A stretch of DNA of 23,393 bases from an uncultured Oscillibacter sp. (lineage in GTDB: Bacteria > Bacillota > Clostridia > Oscillospirales > Oscillospiraceae), in NCBI RefSeq assembly GCF_900546705.1, contig NZ_URDP01000029.1, positions 1-23,393 of the forward strand, given 5' to 3'. Position numbers and translations under genes: made by a program. Shown one piece after another: positions 1-7,969 of the stretch (its first letter is position 1; each line of letters opens with the position of its first letter). The notes under the pieces were generated by a model. It saw only the letters and a list, made by a program, of their open reading frames with translations. It was not told the DNA's origin and did not search any database.

Positions 1-857
1 TCGGCCAGGAGATCCGCATGATCGAGGACAACCCCGACTGGCAGCTCTACACCCGCATGATGCAGGCCCTGTATGCCTCCTCTACCGCCCGCACCTCCAT
101 TGCCGGCACGGTGGAGAGCATCTCCCATATCACAGCCAAGACCCTCTACGACTGCCACAAGGCATTCTATACCCCCTCCAACATGATTTTGACCGTGGTG
201 GGCAACGTGGACCCCGCCCGGGTGGTGGAGCTGGCCCGCCATGTCCTGCCCCGGGAGGGGGGGCCGGTGATCGCCCGGGATTACGGGCAGGAGGGAGAAG
301 CGGTGGCGCAGACGCATACCAGCCTTTCCATGGAAGTCTCCTGCCCCCAGTTTTTGACGGGCTTCAAGTGCCGTCCCGTGGCGGACGGCGAGGCGTATAT
401 GCGCGCCGCGGCCGTGGGCGAAATGGCCTGCGACATTTTGCTGGGGGATTCCAGTCCCCTGTACCTGCGCCTTTACGACCAGGGACTTATCAACACCAGC
501 TTCGGCGGCGCCTACGAGATGATGCCCGGCGTGGCCTATCTCTACGCCGGCGGCGACTCCAAGGATGCGCCGGCCGTCATGGAGGCCATCTGCGCCGAGG
601 CGGAGCGTCTGGGCCGGGAGGGCGTGGACGAGGCGTTCTACCAGCGGGTCAAGCGCTCTGCGTTCGGCTCCAGCCTGCGGGGGCTCAACTCCTTTGAGAA
701 TATCGCCGTTTCGCTGACAGAGGGGGATTTCCACGGCTATGATCCTTTCCGCTTCCCCCAGGTGTTCGACTCCATCACCAAGGAGGACATCGAGGCGTTT
801 TTGCGGGAGAATATCACCCGGGAGCGGGCGGTGCTCAGCGAGATCGTCCCCAAGTGA
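1..857 (+). CDS. M16 family metallopeptidase-like protein, C-terminal part (YmfH-like), truncated by window start
   Basis: The reading frame is open from the first base (codons in register from position 3) and stops at 855-857, leaving 284 residues of the C-terminal half. Early residues match the M16 N-domain tail: a PDWQLY segment, an AGTVESI segment, and FYTPSNMILTVVGNVDP, the usual end of the first M16 half. The rest resembles the non-catalytic second half, with LYLRLYDQGLINTSF-type sequence. The zinc-binding HxxEH motif would lie upstream of the window and cannot be checked. The closest family I recognise is YmfH, one of the paired Bacillus M16 proteins linked by annotation to EF-P 5-aminopentanol modification. 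That role is family knowledge, not shown here. The gene ends 31 nt before lgt with no terminator between, so it probably shares a transcript with lgt and folD. Confidence 0.82.
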   Translation, partial: GQEIRMIEDNPDWQLYTRMMQALYASSTARTSIAGTVESISHITAKTLYDCHKAFYTPSNMILTVVGNVDPARVVELARHVLPREGGPVIARDYGQEGEAVAQTHTSLSMEVSCPQFLTGFKCRPVADGEAYMRAAAVGEMACDILLGDSSPLYLRLYDQGLINTSFGGAYEMMPGVAYLYAGGDSKDAPAVMEAICAEAERLGREGVDEAFYQRVKRSAFGSSLRGLNSFENIAVSLTEGDFHGYDPFRFPQVFDSITKEDIEAFLRENITRERAVLSEIVPK

Positions 858-888
858 GGCAAGAGAGAAAGAAAGGATGTAACCGAAA

Positions 889-1890
889 TTGAAGGCTTTG
901 AGTAATATGCCCATCAGCTTTCCCGGCCTGTTCGGCGACTGGGAGTTCAACCCCGATCCCATTGCCCTCCACATCGGCCACGGCGTCTACTGGTACGGCA
1001 TCATCCTGGCGGTGGCCATGCTGGCGGGACTTCTGCTTTGCATGAAGCAGGCCAAGCGGTTCGGACTGTCCGAGGACAACGTGCTGGACATGGTGCTCTG
1101 GGCGGTGCCCTCGTGTATCATCGGCGCGCGGGTGTACTACGTGATCTTCTATCTGGATCTGTACCGCACGGCGGACGGAGGACTCAACTGGAAAGAGATG
1201 GTGGCCGTATGGGACGGCGGCCTGGCCATTTACGGGGCGGTCATTATGGGCATTGTCGTTGCCTTTTTCTACACCCGTGTGAAAAAGCTGAAGTTCTGGG
1301 CCATGACGGACCTTTGCGTCATGGGGCTGCTGCTGGGCCAGTGCATCGGCCGCTGGGGCAATTTCATTAACCGTGAGGCCTTCGGCGCCCAGACCACTCT
1401 GCCCTGGCGGATGCGCCTTTGGACCAGCGCCACCCAGACCATCGAGGTTCACCCCACATTTTTCTATGAGAGCCTGTGGAACCTGATCGGCCTTTTGCTG
1501 GTAGTGTTCATCATCACCCGGGGACGCCGGTTCGACGGGGAGAACACCTGGTTCTATTTCCTGTGGTACGGCCTGGGCCGTGCCTGGGTGGAAGGACTGC
1601 GGACGGACAGCCTGTATCTCTTTGACTGGACGCTGTTCGGCCAGCCCATCCGGGTGTCCCAGGCGCTGAGCGTGGTGCTGGTGCTTGTCTCCGCAGCCAT
1701 GTTGTTTTACAATATCCGCCTGCGGCCTCATGATCGGTCGGAACTGCTGGTCAATCAGGTGGCTGCGGCCCGCGCGGCTGCGGCGGAGGCGGAAACCATT
1801 GCAGAGCAGGCGACCGTCCCGGAAGCGGAGACGCCCGTGCCCGACGGCACGGAGGAGCACAAGGAGGAGAGCCATGGCGAAGATCATTGA
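889..1890 (+). CDS. lgt: Prolipoprotein diacylglyceryl transferase Lgt
   Basis: Lgt moves diacylglycerol from phosphatidylglycerol to the lipobox cysteine of prolipoproteins at the outer face of the cytoplasmic membrane. The 333-residue product is rich in membrane segments. It carries WDGGLAIYGA at 108-117 and the signature GQCIGRWGNFINREAFG at 150-166 (R155, N158, E163), then HPTFFYES at 188-195 and GRAWVEGLRTD at 230-240. Residues from about 284 form an Ala/Glu-rich acidic cytoplasmic tail that is longer than in a minimal Lgt. The start is taken as TTG 889, with AAAGGA at 872-877. An ATG at 907 (residue 7), preceded by GAAGG, is equally possible and would trim six residues. The end overlaps folD by 17 nt, indicating one transcript. 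A substrate-type lipoprotein is encoded at 8112-9275. Confidence 0.95.
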   Translation: MKALSNMPISFPGLFGDWEFNPDPIALHIGHGVYWYGIILAVAMLAGLLLCMKQAKRFGLSEDNVLDMVLWAVPSCIIGARVYYVIFYLDLYRTADGGLNWKEMVAVWDGGLAIYGAVIMGIVVAFFYTRVKKLKFWAMTDLCVMGLLLGQCIGRWGNFINREAFGAQTTLPWRMRLWTSATQTIEVHPTFFYESLWNLIGLLLVVFIITRGRRFDGENTWFYFLWYGLGRAWVEGLRTDSLYLFDWTLFGQPIRVSQALSVVLVLVSAAMLFYNIRLRPHDRSELLVNQVAAARAAAAEAETIAEQATVPEAETPVPDGTEEHKEESHGEDH

Positions 1891-2716
1891 CGGAAAGGCA
1901 CTTGCGGCCCAGGTGAAGGCCCGCTGTGCCGCCGGGGCCGTGGGACTTGCCCGCCGCCCGGGGCTGGCGGTGATCCTGGTGGGGGACGACCCGGCCTCCC
2001 GTGTGTACGTCTCCGGCAAGGAGCGGGACTGCGCCGAGTGCGGCTTTTTGAGCTTTGAGCATAAGCTCCCCACCGACACCACGGAGCAGGAGCTGCTTGG
2101 GCTCATTGACCGACTCAACGGTGACGGCGCCGTGGACGGCATTTTGGTACAGCTGCCCTTGCCTGCGCATCTGAACGAGGAAAAGGTCCTCAACGCCATT
2201 GCCCCGGACAAGGACGTGGACTGCTTCCACCCGGTGAATGTGGGACGCATGGTCACCGGCCAGCCGGTGTTTTTGCCCTGCACGCCGGCGGGCGTTATGG
2301 AGATGCTGCGCTCCTATGAGATCCCCGTGGCGGGGCGGCACTGCGTGGTGCTGGGCCGCAGCAACATCGTGGGCAAGCCCATGGCCACGTTGCTGCTGGC
2401 CCAAAGCGGCACTGTGACTATCTGCCACTCCAAAACGCCGGATCTGGCGGCCTTTACCCGCCAGGCGGACATCCTGGTCTCCGCTGTGGGACGGACGGGC
2501 CTGGTGAGGGCCGACATGGTCAAGGAGGGCGCCGTGGTCATCGATGTTGCCATGAACCGCAATGCAGAGGGAAAGCTCTGCGGCGATGTGGACTTTGCTG
2601 CTGTGGAACAAAAGGCGTCCTATATTACGCCGGTACCCGGCGGTGTGGGGCCCATGACCCGGGCCATGCTCATGGAAAACCTGCTGACTGCCGCAAAGCA
2701 TCACCAGGGACAGTAA
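1874..2716 (+). CDS. folD: Bifunctional methylenetetrahydrofolate dehydrogenase/methenyltetrahydrofolate cyclohydrolase FolD
   Basis: FolD is a cytosolic enzyme that interconverts 5,10-methylene-THF and 10-formyl-THF, supplying one-carbon units for purine and formyl-Met synthesis. The 280-residue length is typical. The substrate site is visible as ASRVYVSGKE at 41-50 with catalytic Lys49 in the S-x-x-Y-x3-K pattern. Other motifs are VQLPLP at 92-97, the NADP-binding GRSNIVGKP at 161-169 and the C-terminal PGGVGPMT at 255-262. The start is ATG 1874, placed by AAGGAGG at 1861-1867, so the first codons lie inside the end of lgt (translational coupling). It is the last gene before a strong terminator. 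An upstream in-frame extension exists but lies in lgt coding sequence and has no family similarity. Confidence 0.97.
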   Translation: MAKIIDGKALAAQVKARCAAGAVGLARRPGLAVILVGDDPASRVYVSGKERDCAECGFLSFEHKLPTDTTEQELLGLIDRLNGDGAVDGILVQLPLPAHLNEEKVLNAIAPDKDVDCFHPVNVGRMVTGQPVFLPCTPAGVMEMLRSYEIPVAGRHCVVLGRSNIVGKPMATLLLAQSGTVTICHSKTPDLAAFTRQADILVSAVGRTGLVRADMVKEGAVVIDVAMNRNAEGKLCGDVDFAAVEQKASYITPVPGGVGPMTRAMLMENLLTAAKHHQGQ

Positions 2717-2722
2717 AATATG

Positions 2723-2761
2723 AAAAAAACCTCCGCTGCTTCAAGCAGCGGAGGTTTTTTT
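2723..2761. terminator. Bidirectional intrinsic terminator between folD and the yczE-like gene
   Basis: A perfect 11-bp stem (2730-2740 with 2744-2754, loop TCA) is flanked by seven A on the left and seven T on the right. It can therefore stop folD transcription on the plus strand and the ssnA-ygfK-YczE operon on the minus strand. Confidence 0.93.
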
Positions 2762-2769
2762 GTTGCATT

Positions 2770-3423
2770 TCAGACTGCCGGGGCATCCAGCCGGCGGCGC
2801 AGGGAGGGACCCAGCAATCGGGTGTAAACGTTCACCAGCGGGCCTACGGCCAAAGCGGCCACCAGCGTCCCCTCTTTGACGCCGTTGAGCCGTCCGAAAG
2901 CCAGCAGTGCAGCCACAGCGGCCATGAGGGTCAGGGTGCTGTCAAACAGGACCTTTACACGGTGGAACGGGATATGGCTCTTTTGGGATATGGCTCGCAC
3001 CAGCGCCTCGCCGGGCAGCATGATCACATCGCCCAGTACCTCCAGCGTCACACCCAAACCCAGCAGGCCGCAGCCGATCAGCAGGTAAAGCACCTTCATG
3101 GGATACGGACCGTGGAGCTGGGTGGGGATCAGCCACATGAAAAGGTCAATGGAGACGGAGAACAGCAGCGTAAAGGGAATCTGCAATGCCTGCATCCGGG
3201 TAAAGGTCCGGCGCAGGACCGCCTCTGCCGCCAGAAACAGCAGGTTGAAGGCGAACGTATATACGCCTACGCTGGGCGGGGTGATGAGGCTCAGCACGAA
3301 CGGCAGACTGGAGAGGGGGGACGTGCCCAGAGCCGCCCGGGTGATGAAGGCGATCCCGCCGGCGGACACGGCCACACCGGCGGTGAACAGCCCATAGCGG
3401 CGCAGCCGCTGGTAACGATCCAT
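2770..3423 (-). CDS. YczE/YyaS/YitT family integral membrane protein
   Basis: This is a 217-residue hydrophobic protein with about five or six predicted membrane spans. One begins near residue 11 (LFTAGVAVSAGGIAF), and others lie near 48-70, 82-100, 108-130 and 163-187. The start AGVAVSAGGIAFITRAALGTSP and the segment GDVIMLPGEALV near 131-142 resemble the YczE/YitT-like family (COG2364 type). The molecular function of that family is not established. ATG 3423 begins only 6 nt after the ygfK stop with no clear separate ribosome binding site, so translation is probably coupled to ygfK. It is the last gene of the operon, ending at the shared terminator. Position in a purine-type catabolic operon makes a transport role plausible, but that is inference from context only. 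Confidence 0.8.
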   Translation of the reverse strand: MDRYQRLRRYGLFTAGVAVSAGGIAFITRAALGTSPLSSLPFVLSLITPPSVGVYTFAFNLLFLAAEAVLRRTFTRMQALQIPFTLLFSVSIDLFMWLIPTQLHGPYPMKVLYLLIGCGLLGLGVTLEVLGDVIMLPGEALVRAISQKSHIPFHRVKVLFDSTLTLMAAVAALLAFGRLNGVKEGTLVAALAVGPLVNVYTRLLGPSLRRRLDAPAV

Positions 3424-3429
3424 GGCCGG

Positions 3430-6381
3430 TTATCCCAGCAGATAGGCGTACTTGGTCAGTACGGTGAGGATGAACACCTCCACGTCGGCGGGGAGATCGT
3501 TCTTGGCGTCCAGATCGGCCTCGAACACCTTGCCGTCCAGCCGGACCAGCACCTTCTTCCCGCCCAGAGGCAGGAAGCCGGCGTTCTTTACGCTCTCGTC
3601 AAAGCCCTCGCGGGTCATGAACAGAGTGAATTTCTCCCGGTAGGGAGCGGAGTCATAGGGGCAGAAGATGGCGCAGTTGCCGCACTCGTTGCACATCCGG
3701 TCCACATGCAGGATCTGATGGCGGCCATCGGGCAGCTCAATGACCACGTTGGCACGGTTGGGGCACACATCGGCGCACACCTGGCACACCACGTTGCAGG
3801 TCAGGCACCGGTCACCCTCGCACTTGGCGCTCTCGCAGAGGATGCCCTTCTTGGCAATGGCCTCATCGCGGGTTGCCACGGCCTTGGCGGGGATGGTGAC
3901 CTTGTGGGCCTCACCGATGACGGCATTGGCGAAGTACTGGGCGTCGGCGATGCCCTCCACCACGGTGGCGGGACCCCGCATGGCGTCGCCGCCTACGTAG
4001 ACGCCGTCCACATTGGTCTTGAAGTCGGGGATGCCCTTGGCGTCCACTTCGATGCCGTTTTTGGTGAAGAGGTCGCTGTCCACCTTTTCGCCTACGGCGG
4101 CCACCACAGTGTCGCAGGGGATCTCCACCATCTCGCCGGTGGGGACGGGCTTGCGGCGGCCCTTTTCGTCGGCCTCGCCCAGCTTCATCTTCTCGCATAC
4201 CAGCTTGCCGTCCTTCTGCTCCACGGGAGCCACCAGCTCCAGGAACTGCACGCCGTCGGCAATGGCCAGCTCCAGCTCCTCGGCGTCGGCGGGCATATAC
4301 TTCTTCGTGCGGCGGTAGACCAGGGTGGAGGACTTTGCGCCGGCGCGCAGAGCGGCACGGGCGGCGTCCATGGCGGTGTTGCCGCCGCCCACCACGGCCA
4401 CATGGCCCAGGGACACTTCCTTGCCGGCCTTCATGTCCTTCAGCCAGCCGATGACGCCCACCACGTTGCCGGGGATGTCCAGCTTGCCGGGCTTCCAGGC
4501 GCCCACGGCGAAGAAGATGTGGGTGTAGCCCATGGCCTTGAGCTCAGAGACAGAGGGAGCCTCGGTGTTCAGCTTCACTTCCACGCCCATCTTCTCCATG
4601 AGGGCCACGTCCTTGTCGATGGCCGCGTCGGAGATACGGAAGGCGGGGATCACCTGACGCACCACGCCGCCCAGAGAGCCGGTGCGCTCAAAGATGGTGA
4701 CGGGGATGCCGGCACGGCCCACAAAGTAGGCGGCGGACATACCGGTGGGGCCGCCGCCGATGACGGCCACCTTGGCAGAGGTGGCGGCGGGGGCGGGAGC
4801 CTTGATCTTGGCCATGTAGGCGTCGTAGCCACGCTCCGCGGCTACCAGCTTGGTGGCGCGGATGTTCACCGGCTGGTCGTAGAAGTTGCGGGTGCACTTG
4901 GTCATGCAGTTATGGGCGCAGATGGTGCCGGTGATGAAGGGCAGGGGGTTCTTCTCAGTAATGAGGCGCAGGGCGGAGGCGTACTCGCCCTTGCGGCACA
5001 GCTCGATATATTCGGGGATGTCCTGGCGGATGGGGCAGCCACCCTTGCAGGGAGCGGTGAAGCAGTCCATCAGAGGCACTTTCTCATAGAGCTTGCGGCG
5101 GGGCAGGGGCTTGATGGGCTTGACATGGTACTTGTCGGACCGGGCGGCCAGGCACAGCGCCTCGATGGCGGTCACGTCCACGCCGGTGAAGGGCTTGAAG
5201 TCCATGGCGTCCAGCTTGTCGCCGATCTGGGTGAAGCGCTGGTAGCCGCCGGGCTTCAATTCCGTGGTGGCCATGGTGATGGGCCAGATGCCGCAGGCAA
5301 AGAGCTTGTCAATGTTGAAGGCGTCGGCGCCGCCGGCGTAGGAAAGGCGCAGCTTGCCGCCGAACTCCTTGGCCATCATGGCGGCCATGGTGGTGGTCAG
5401 GGGGAAGAGGGACTTGCCCGCCATGTACATCTCTTCGCTGGGCAGCTCCCCGGCCTTCACGTCCACGGGGAAGGTGTTGGAGAGCTTGAGGCCGAACTCG
5501 AGGCCGTGGGCGTCCGCCAGGGCCTGGAGCCGATGGAACATGGGCACCGCGTCGCAGTACTGCAAATCCTCTTTGAAGTGGTGGTCGTCAAAGGCAATGT
5601 AGTCGTAGCCCATAGAGTCCAGAATGGACCGGGCGGTCTCGTAGCCCAGGATGGTGGGGTTGCACTTGACGAAGGTGTGCAGATGCTTCTTTTCAATGAG
5701 GTAGCTGGCAATGCGCTCGATCTCGTCGGGCGGGCAGCCGTGGAGGGTGGAGACCGTCACGGAGCCGGAGACGTGAGGCGTGATGGTGTCGATATAGTCG
5801 GCCTCGCCGGGGAAGAACTCCTTCAAAACGGCGATGCACTCCTGGAAGATGGGAGTCTTGGAGGCGTCCACCATGCCGTCCAGGAAAGAATTCACCTTCT
5901 CGCCCTGGATGCCCGCCAGGTCGTAGCCCACGGACATGTTGAACACGAAGCCGTTGGGGTCGCCCAGGCCGTATACCTTGGCCATGATCTTTAAGGCGCA
6001 CCAGGCCTTGACGTACTCCTCAAAGGCCTGCTGGACATAGAGCTCCGTGGACCACTCGCAGTTGTAGCACTCGTCCTCTGCCAGGATGCAGGGACGGGAA
6101 ATGCAGGCGGCAAGGTCCGCGCCGTCCATTTTCTGGACGGTCTTAAGCTCGAAGAACCGGGCACCGCCGAAGTAGCTGGCGATGATGTTCTGGGCCAGCT
6201 GGGTGTTGGGACCGGCAGCGGGGCCGAAGGGGGTCTCAATGGTCTCGCCGAAGATGGGCAGCTTCTTCACACCGGCCTTGTAGGGGCGGTGGACGCCGAA
6301 GACGGAGCCGTCCCGCTGGTACTCGGTGGTGACCCAGGTCATCAATTCCCGGAAGGGAATGGGGATCATCAGTTCAGACAT
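3430..6381 (-). CDS. ygfK: YgfK-type iron-sulfur flavoprotein oxidoreductase (annotated in the family as putative selenate reductase subunit)
   Basis: This 983-residue multi-domain protein is close to E. coli YgfK in layout. Residues about 40-420 are a dihydroorotate-dehydrogenase/PreA-like barrel (ETPFGPAAGPNT at 49-60). Residues about 438-520 carry a GltD-like cysteine cluster (C440, C445, C449, C488, C492, C496). Residues 537-830 form a dinucleotide-binding disulfide-reductase fold with the FAD loop IGGGPTG at 541-547, the NAD(P)H loop VGGGNTAMD at 664-672 and GGDA at 797-800. Residues 849-910 carry two 4Fe-4S ferredoxin motifs (C859, C862, C866, C869, C873 region; C897, C900, C903, C907). 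The protein probably transfers electrons between NAD(P)H, flavin and Fe-S centres to a reducible heterocycle. The YgfK family accompanies selenium-dependent molybdenum hydroxylases and bacterial purine/urate degradation clusters, so the name selenate reductase is doubtful. ATG 6381 has GAGGAGG upstream; it lies 70 nt after ssnA. Confidence 0.93.
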   Translation of the reverse strand: MSELMIPIPFRELMTWVTTEYQRDGSVFGVHRPYKAGVKKLPIFGETIETPFGPAAGPNTQLAQNIIASYFGGARFFELKTVQKMDGADLAACISRPCILAEDECYNCEWSTELYVQQAFEEYVKAWCALKIMAKVYGLGDPNGFVFNMSVGYDLAGIQGEKVNSFLDGMVDASKTPIFQECIAVLKEFFPGEADYIDTITPHVSGSVTVSTLHGCPPDEIERIASYLIEKKHLHTFVKCNPTILGYETARSILDSMGYDYIAFDDHHFKEDLQYCDAVPMFHRLQALADAHGLEFGLKLSNTFPVDVKAGELPSEEMYMAGKSLFPLTTTMAAMMAKEFGGKLRLSYAGGADAFNIDKLFACGIWPITMATTELKPGGYQRFTQIGDKLDAMDFKPFTGVDVTAIEALCLAARSDKYHVKPIKPLPRRKLYEKVPLMDCFTAPCKGGCPIRQDIPEYIELCRKGEYASALRLITEKNPLPFITGTICAHNCMTKCTRNFYDQPVNIRATKLVAAERGYDAYMAKIKAPAPAATSAKVAVIGGGPTGMSAAYFVGRAGIPVTIFERTGSLGGVVRQVIPAFRISDAAIDKDVALMEKMGVEVKLNTEAPSVSELKAMGYTHIFFAVGAWKPGKLDIPGNVVGVIGWLKDMKAGKEVSLGHVAVVGGGNTAMDAARAALRAGAKSSTLVYRRTKKYMPADAEELELAIADGVQFLELVAPVEQKDGKLVCEKMKLGEADEKGRRKPVPTGEMVEIPCDTVVAAVGEKVDSDLFTKNGIEVDAKGIPDFKTNVDGVYVGGDAMRGPATVVEGIADAQYFANAVIGEAHKVTIPAKAVATRDEAIAKKGILCESAKCEGDRCLTCNVVCQVCADVCPNRANVVIELPDGRHQILHVDRMCNECGNCAIFCPYDSAPYREKFTLFMTREGFDESVKNAGFLPLGGKKVLVRLDGKVFEADLDAKNDLPADVEVFILTVLTKYAYLLG

Positions 6382-6451
6382 ACGCTTTTTTCCTCCTCAA
6401 AAATACTCCTTACGTTGGGTAACGGGCCGCTGGGCGGCACCGACAGGTGGC

Positions 6452-7795
6452 TTAATACTGGCAGTGGTTGAGCTTGCCCCAGAGCTTTTTGCTGGCTTCC
6501 AGAATGTGCGCATTCACGGCCTCTTCGTCAATATCCACCAGCTGGCGATCCTTCATGAGGATCTTGCCGTTGATCATGGTGGTCTGGCACTGGCGGCCAG
6601 TCATGCCGAAGAGCATGTGGCCGTCGATGTTGGCGTCGGAGAAGGGGGTGAAGGGCTTGTAGTCCATGACGATCACGTCGGCGGCGGCACCGGGGGCCAG
6701 GACGCCCAGGGTGGGGAAGCCGGTGCGCGCGGCCATCTTGGCGTTGTTCTTGAAGAGCATATCCGTTACCTCACACCAGCCTACATTGGGCATGCAGGCG
6801 TTGTGGCGCTGGATGGTCAGGGCTACCTTGACGGACTCCAGCATGTCGTTGGTGTAGGCGTCGGTGCCAAGGCCCACCAGAATGCCCTTCTTGTACAGCT
6901 GCAGAACAGGGGAGCAGCCCACGGCGTTGCCCATGTTGGACTCGGGGTTGTTGACGCACATGGTGTCGGTTGCCTGGATGATGTCCATCTCGGCGGTGTT
7001 GACGTGGATGCAGTGACCCAGAATGGTCTTTTCACCCAGAATGCCGTGGTCCTGGAGACGCTGCACCGGGCGGCGGCCGTAGTTCTGGAGAGAGTCGTAC
7101 ACATCGTTCATGCCCTCGGAGACATGGATGTGGTAGCCCACCCGGCCATTGTTGGCCGCCACCATCCGGTCGAAAGTCTTGTCGGAGATGGTGAACAGGG
7201 CGTGTCCGCCGAACATGGCCTTGAGCATGGGATCGGGGTTTTTCTCGCAGTAGTCGATGAAATCCTTGTTCTCCTGCACGGACTGGATGGACTTCTCCTC
7301 GCCGTCCCGGTCGGAGACCTCGTAGCAAAGGCAGGCGCGCATGCCGAACTCCTTGGTGACCTCGGCGATCTTCATGAGGGAGCCGGGGATCTCGCAGAAG
7401 GAGGCGTGGTGGTCGAAGATGGTGGTGACGCCCTGCTTGATAGAGTCGATGACCAGGGCCTGGGCACTGGCACGGGTGGCTTCCAGATCCAGATTGCGGT
7501 CGATGTACCACCACTGACCGTCCAGTACCTCGTAGAAGTTGGTGGGGTTGTAGCCGTTGATGGAAAGGCCCCGGGCCAGAGCGGAGTAGATGTGGGTGTG
7601 GGCGTTGATGAGACCGGGCATGATGACGCCGCCCTTGGCGTCCACAAACTCGGCCTGAGGGTACTTGGCCTTCAGATCAGCCGTGGTGCCCACGGCTACG
7701 ATCTTGCCGCCGTCGGTGACTACGCCGCCGTCGGGATAGTAGCCGGCAGCGTTGGGGTCCCGGGTGATAACTTTTCCGTTTGCCAATAAGATCAT
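6452..7795 (-). CDS. ssnA: SsnA, amidohydrolase-superfamily aminohydrolase
   Basis: The 447-residue protein belongs to the guanine deaminase/chlorohydrolase branch of the amidohydrolase superfamily. The metal and catalytic residues are all visible: H66 and H68 in NAHTHI, H198 in FGGHALF, H222/H224 with E227 in YHIHVSEG, H261 in GHCIHV and D312 in GLGTDAYTND. The overall text matches SsnA, the E. coli protein next to ygfK. SsnA is expected to hydrolyse or deaminate a purine-related ring; the exact substrate cannot be read from sequence. The start is ATG 7795, with AGGAGG at 7804-7809 placed 8 nt upstream. A longer frame to 7888 exists, but it would encode the leader hairpins and is rejected. 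It is the first gene of the ssnA-ygfK-YczE operon and lies behind a long structured leader. Confidence 0.94.
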   Translation of the reverse strand: MILLANGKVITRDPNAAGYYPDGGVVTDGGKIVAVGTTADLKAKYPQAEFVDAKGGVIMPGLINAHTHIYSALARGLSINGYNPTNFYEVLDGQWWYIDRNLDLEATRASAQALVIDSIKQGVTTIFDHHASFCEIPGSLMKIAEVTKEFGMRACLCYEVSDRDGEEKSIQSVQENKDFIDYCEKNPDPMLKAMFGGHALFTISDKTFDRMVAANNGRVGYHIHVSEGMNDVYDSLQNYGRRPVQRLQDHGILGEKTILGHCIHVNTAEMDIIQATDTMCVNNPESNMGNAVGCSPVLQLYKKGILVGLGTDAYTNDMLESVKVALTIQRHNACMPNVGWCEVTDMLFKNNAKMAARTGFPTLGVLAPGAAADVIVMDYKPFTPFSDANIDGHMLFGMTGRQCQTTMINGKILMKDRQLVDIDEEAVNAHILEASKKLWGKLNHCQY

Positions 7796-7847
7796 GTGAA
7801 AAACCTCCTGTTGTGTTGTCCCCTGGTGACAAGAGTGCAATAACGGG

Positions 7848-7889
7848 AAAAAGAAAAGGCGCTTCAAGTCCTCAACGGCTTGAAACACC
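7848..7889 (-). terminator. Conditional intrinsic terminator in the ssnA leader
   Basis: An 11-bp stem on the minus strand (GGUGUUUCAAG with CUUGAAGCGCC, loop of 10 nt) is followed directly by a ten-base U-rich tract with one C. It ends about 52 nt upstream of the ssnA start codon, so it would cut transcripts before the gene unless the overlapping anti-terminator forms. Confidence 0.7.
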
Positions 7890-7963
7890 TACCAAAAAAC
7901 AGGGAATGATAGGTGTCAGCCCGTGCGCGCAGCACTTCGTTACAGCTATCATTCTTCGCTTGT
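7848..7963 (-). promoter_or_regulatory. Structured leader of ssnA operon: candidate riboswitch/attenuator with anti-terminator and terminator
   Basis: Read on the minus strand, three helices overlap in sequence. P1 pairs 7946-7954 with 7904-7912 (GAAUGAUAG with CUAUCAUUC, 9 bp, no mismatch) and encloses 33 nt that hold a small 4-bp helix (7932-7935 with 7923-7926). An alternative helix pairs 7910-7916 with 7885-7891 (ACACCUA with UAGGUGU), extended after a small internal loop by 7918-7921 with 7877-7880 (GGCU with AGCC). A third helix pairs 7879-7889 with 7858-7868 (11 bp, two G-U) and is followed at once by UUUUCUUUUU (7857-7848), an intrinsic terminator. The alternative helix uses bases of both others, so P1 would permit termination and the alternative would prevent it. 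The ligand and RNA class are not recognised. Pairing was done by eye without energy calculation. Confidence 0.65.
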
Positions 7964-7969
7964 ATTTTT

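Noticed and set aside
2962..5994. A 1010-residue open frame on the plus strand, opposite ygfK
   Set aside because: It is rich in His, Gly and Gln with no domain. It arises because GC-rich codon use leaves few stops antisense to the real gene, which has intact YgfK motifs.
6426..6438. Small inverted repeat GCCGC-TGG-GCGGC between ssnA and ygfK
   Set aside because: It is only 5 bp, GC-rich and without a T-tract, so it is neither a terminator nor a convincing regulatory site.
6326..7789. Long plus-strand frame opposite ssnA
   Set aside because: Composition is antisense-like (Val/His/Gly repeats) and ssnA on the other strand has a full catalytic set.
7796..7888. N-terminal extension of SsnA by 31 residues
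   Set aside because: It would translate the terminator region. The ATG at 7795 has an ideal AGGAGG and gives the usual SsnA start.
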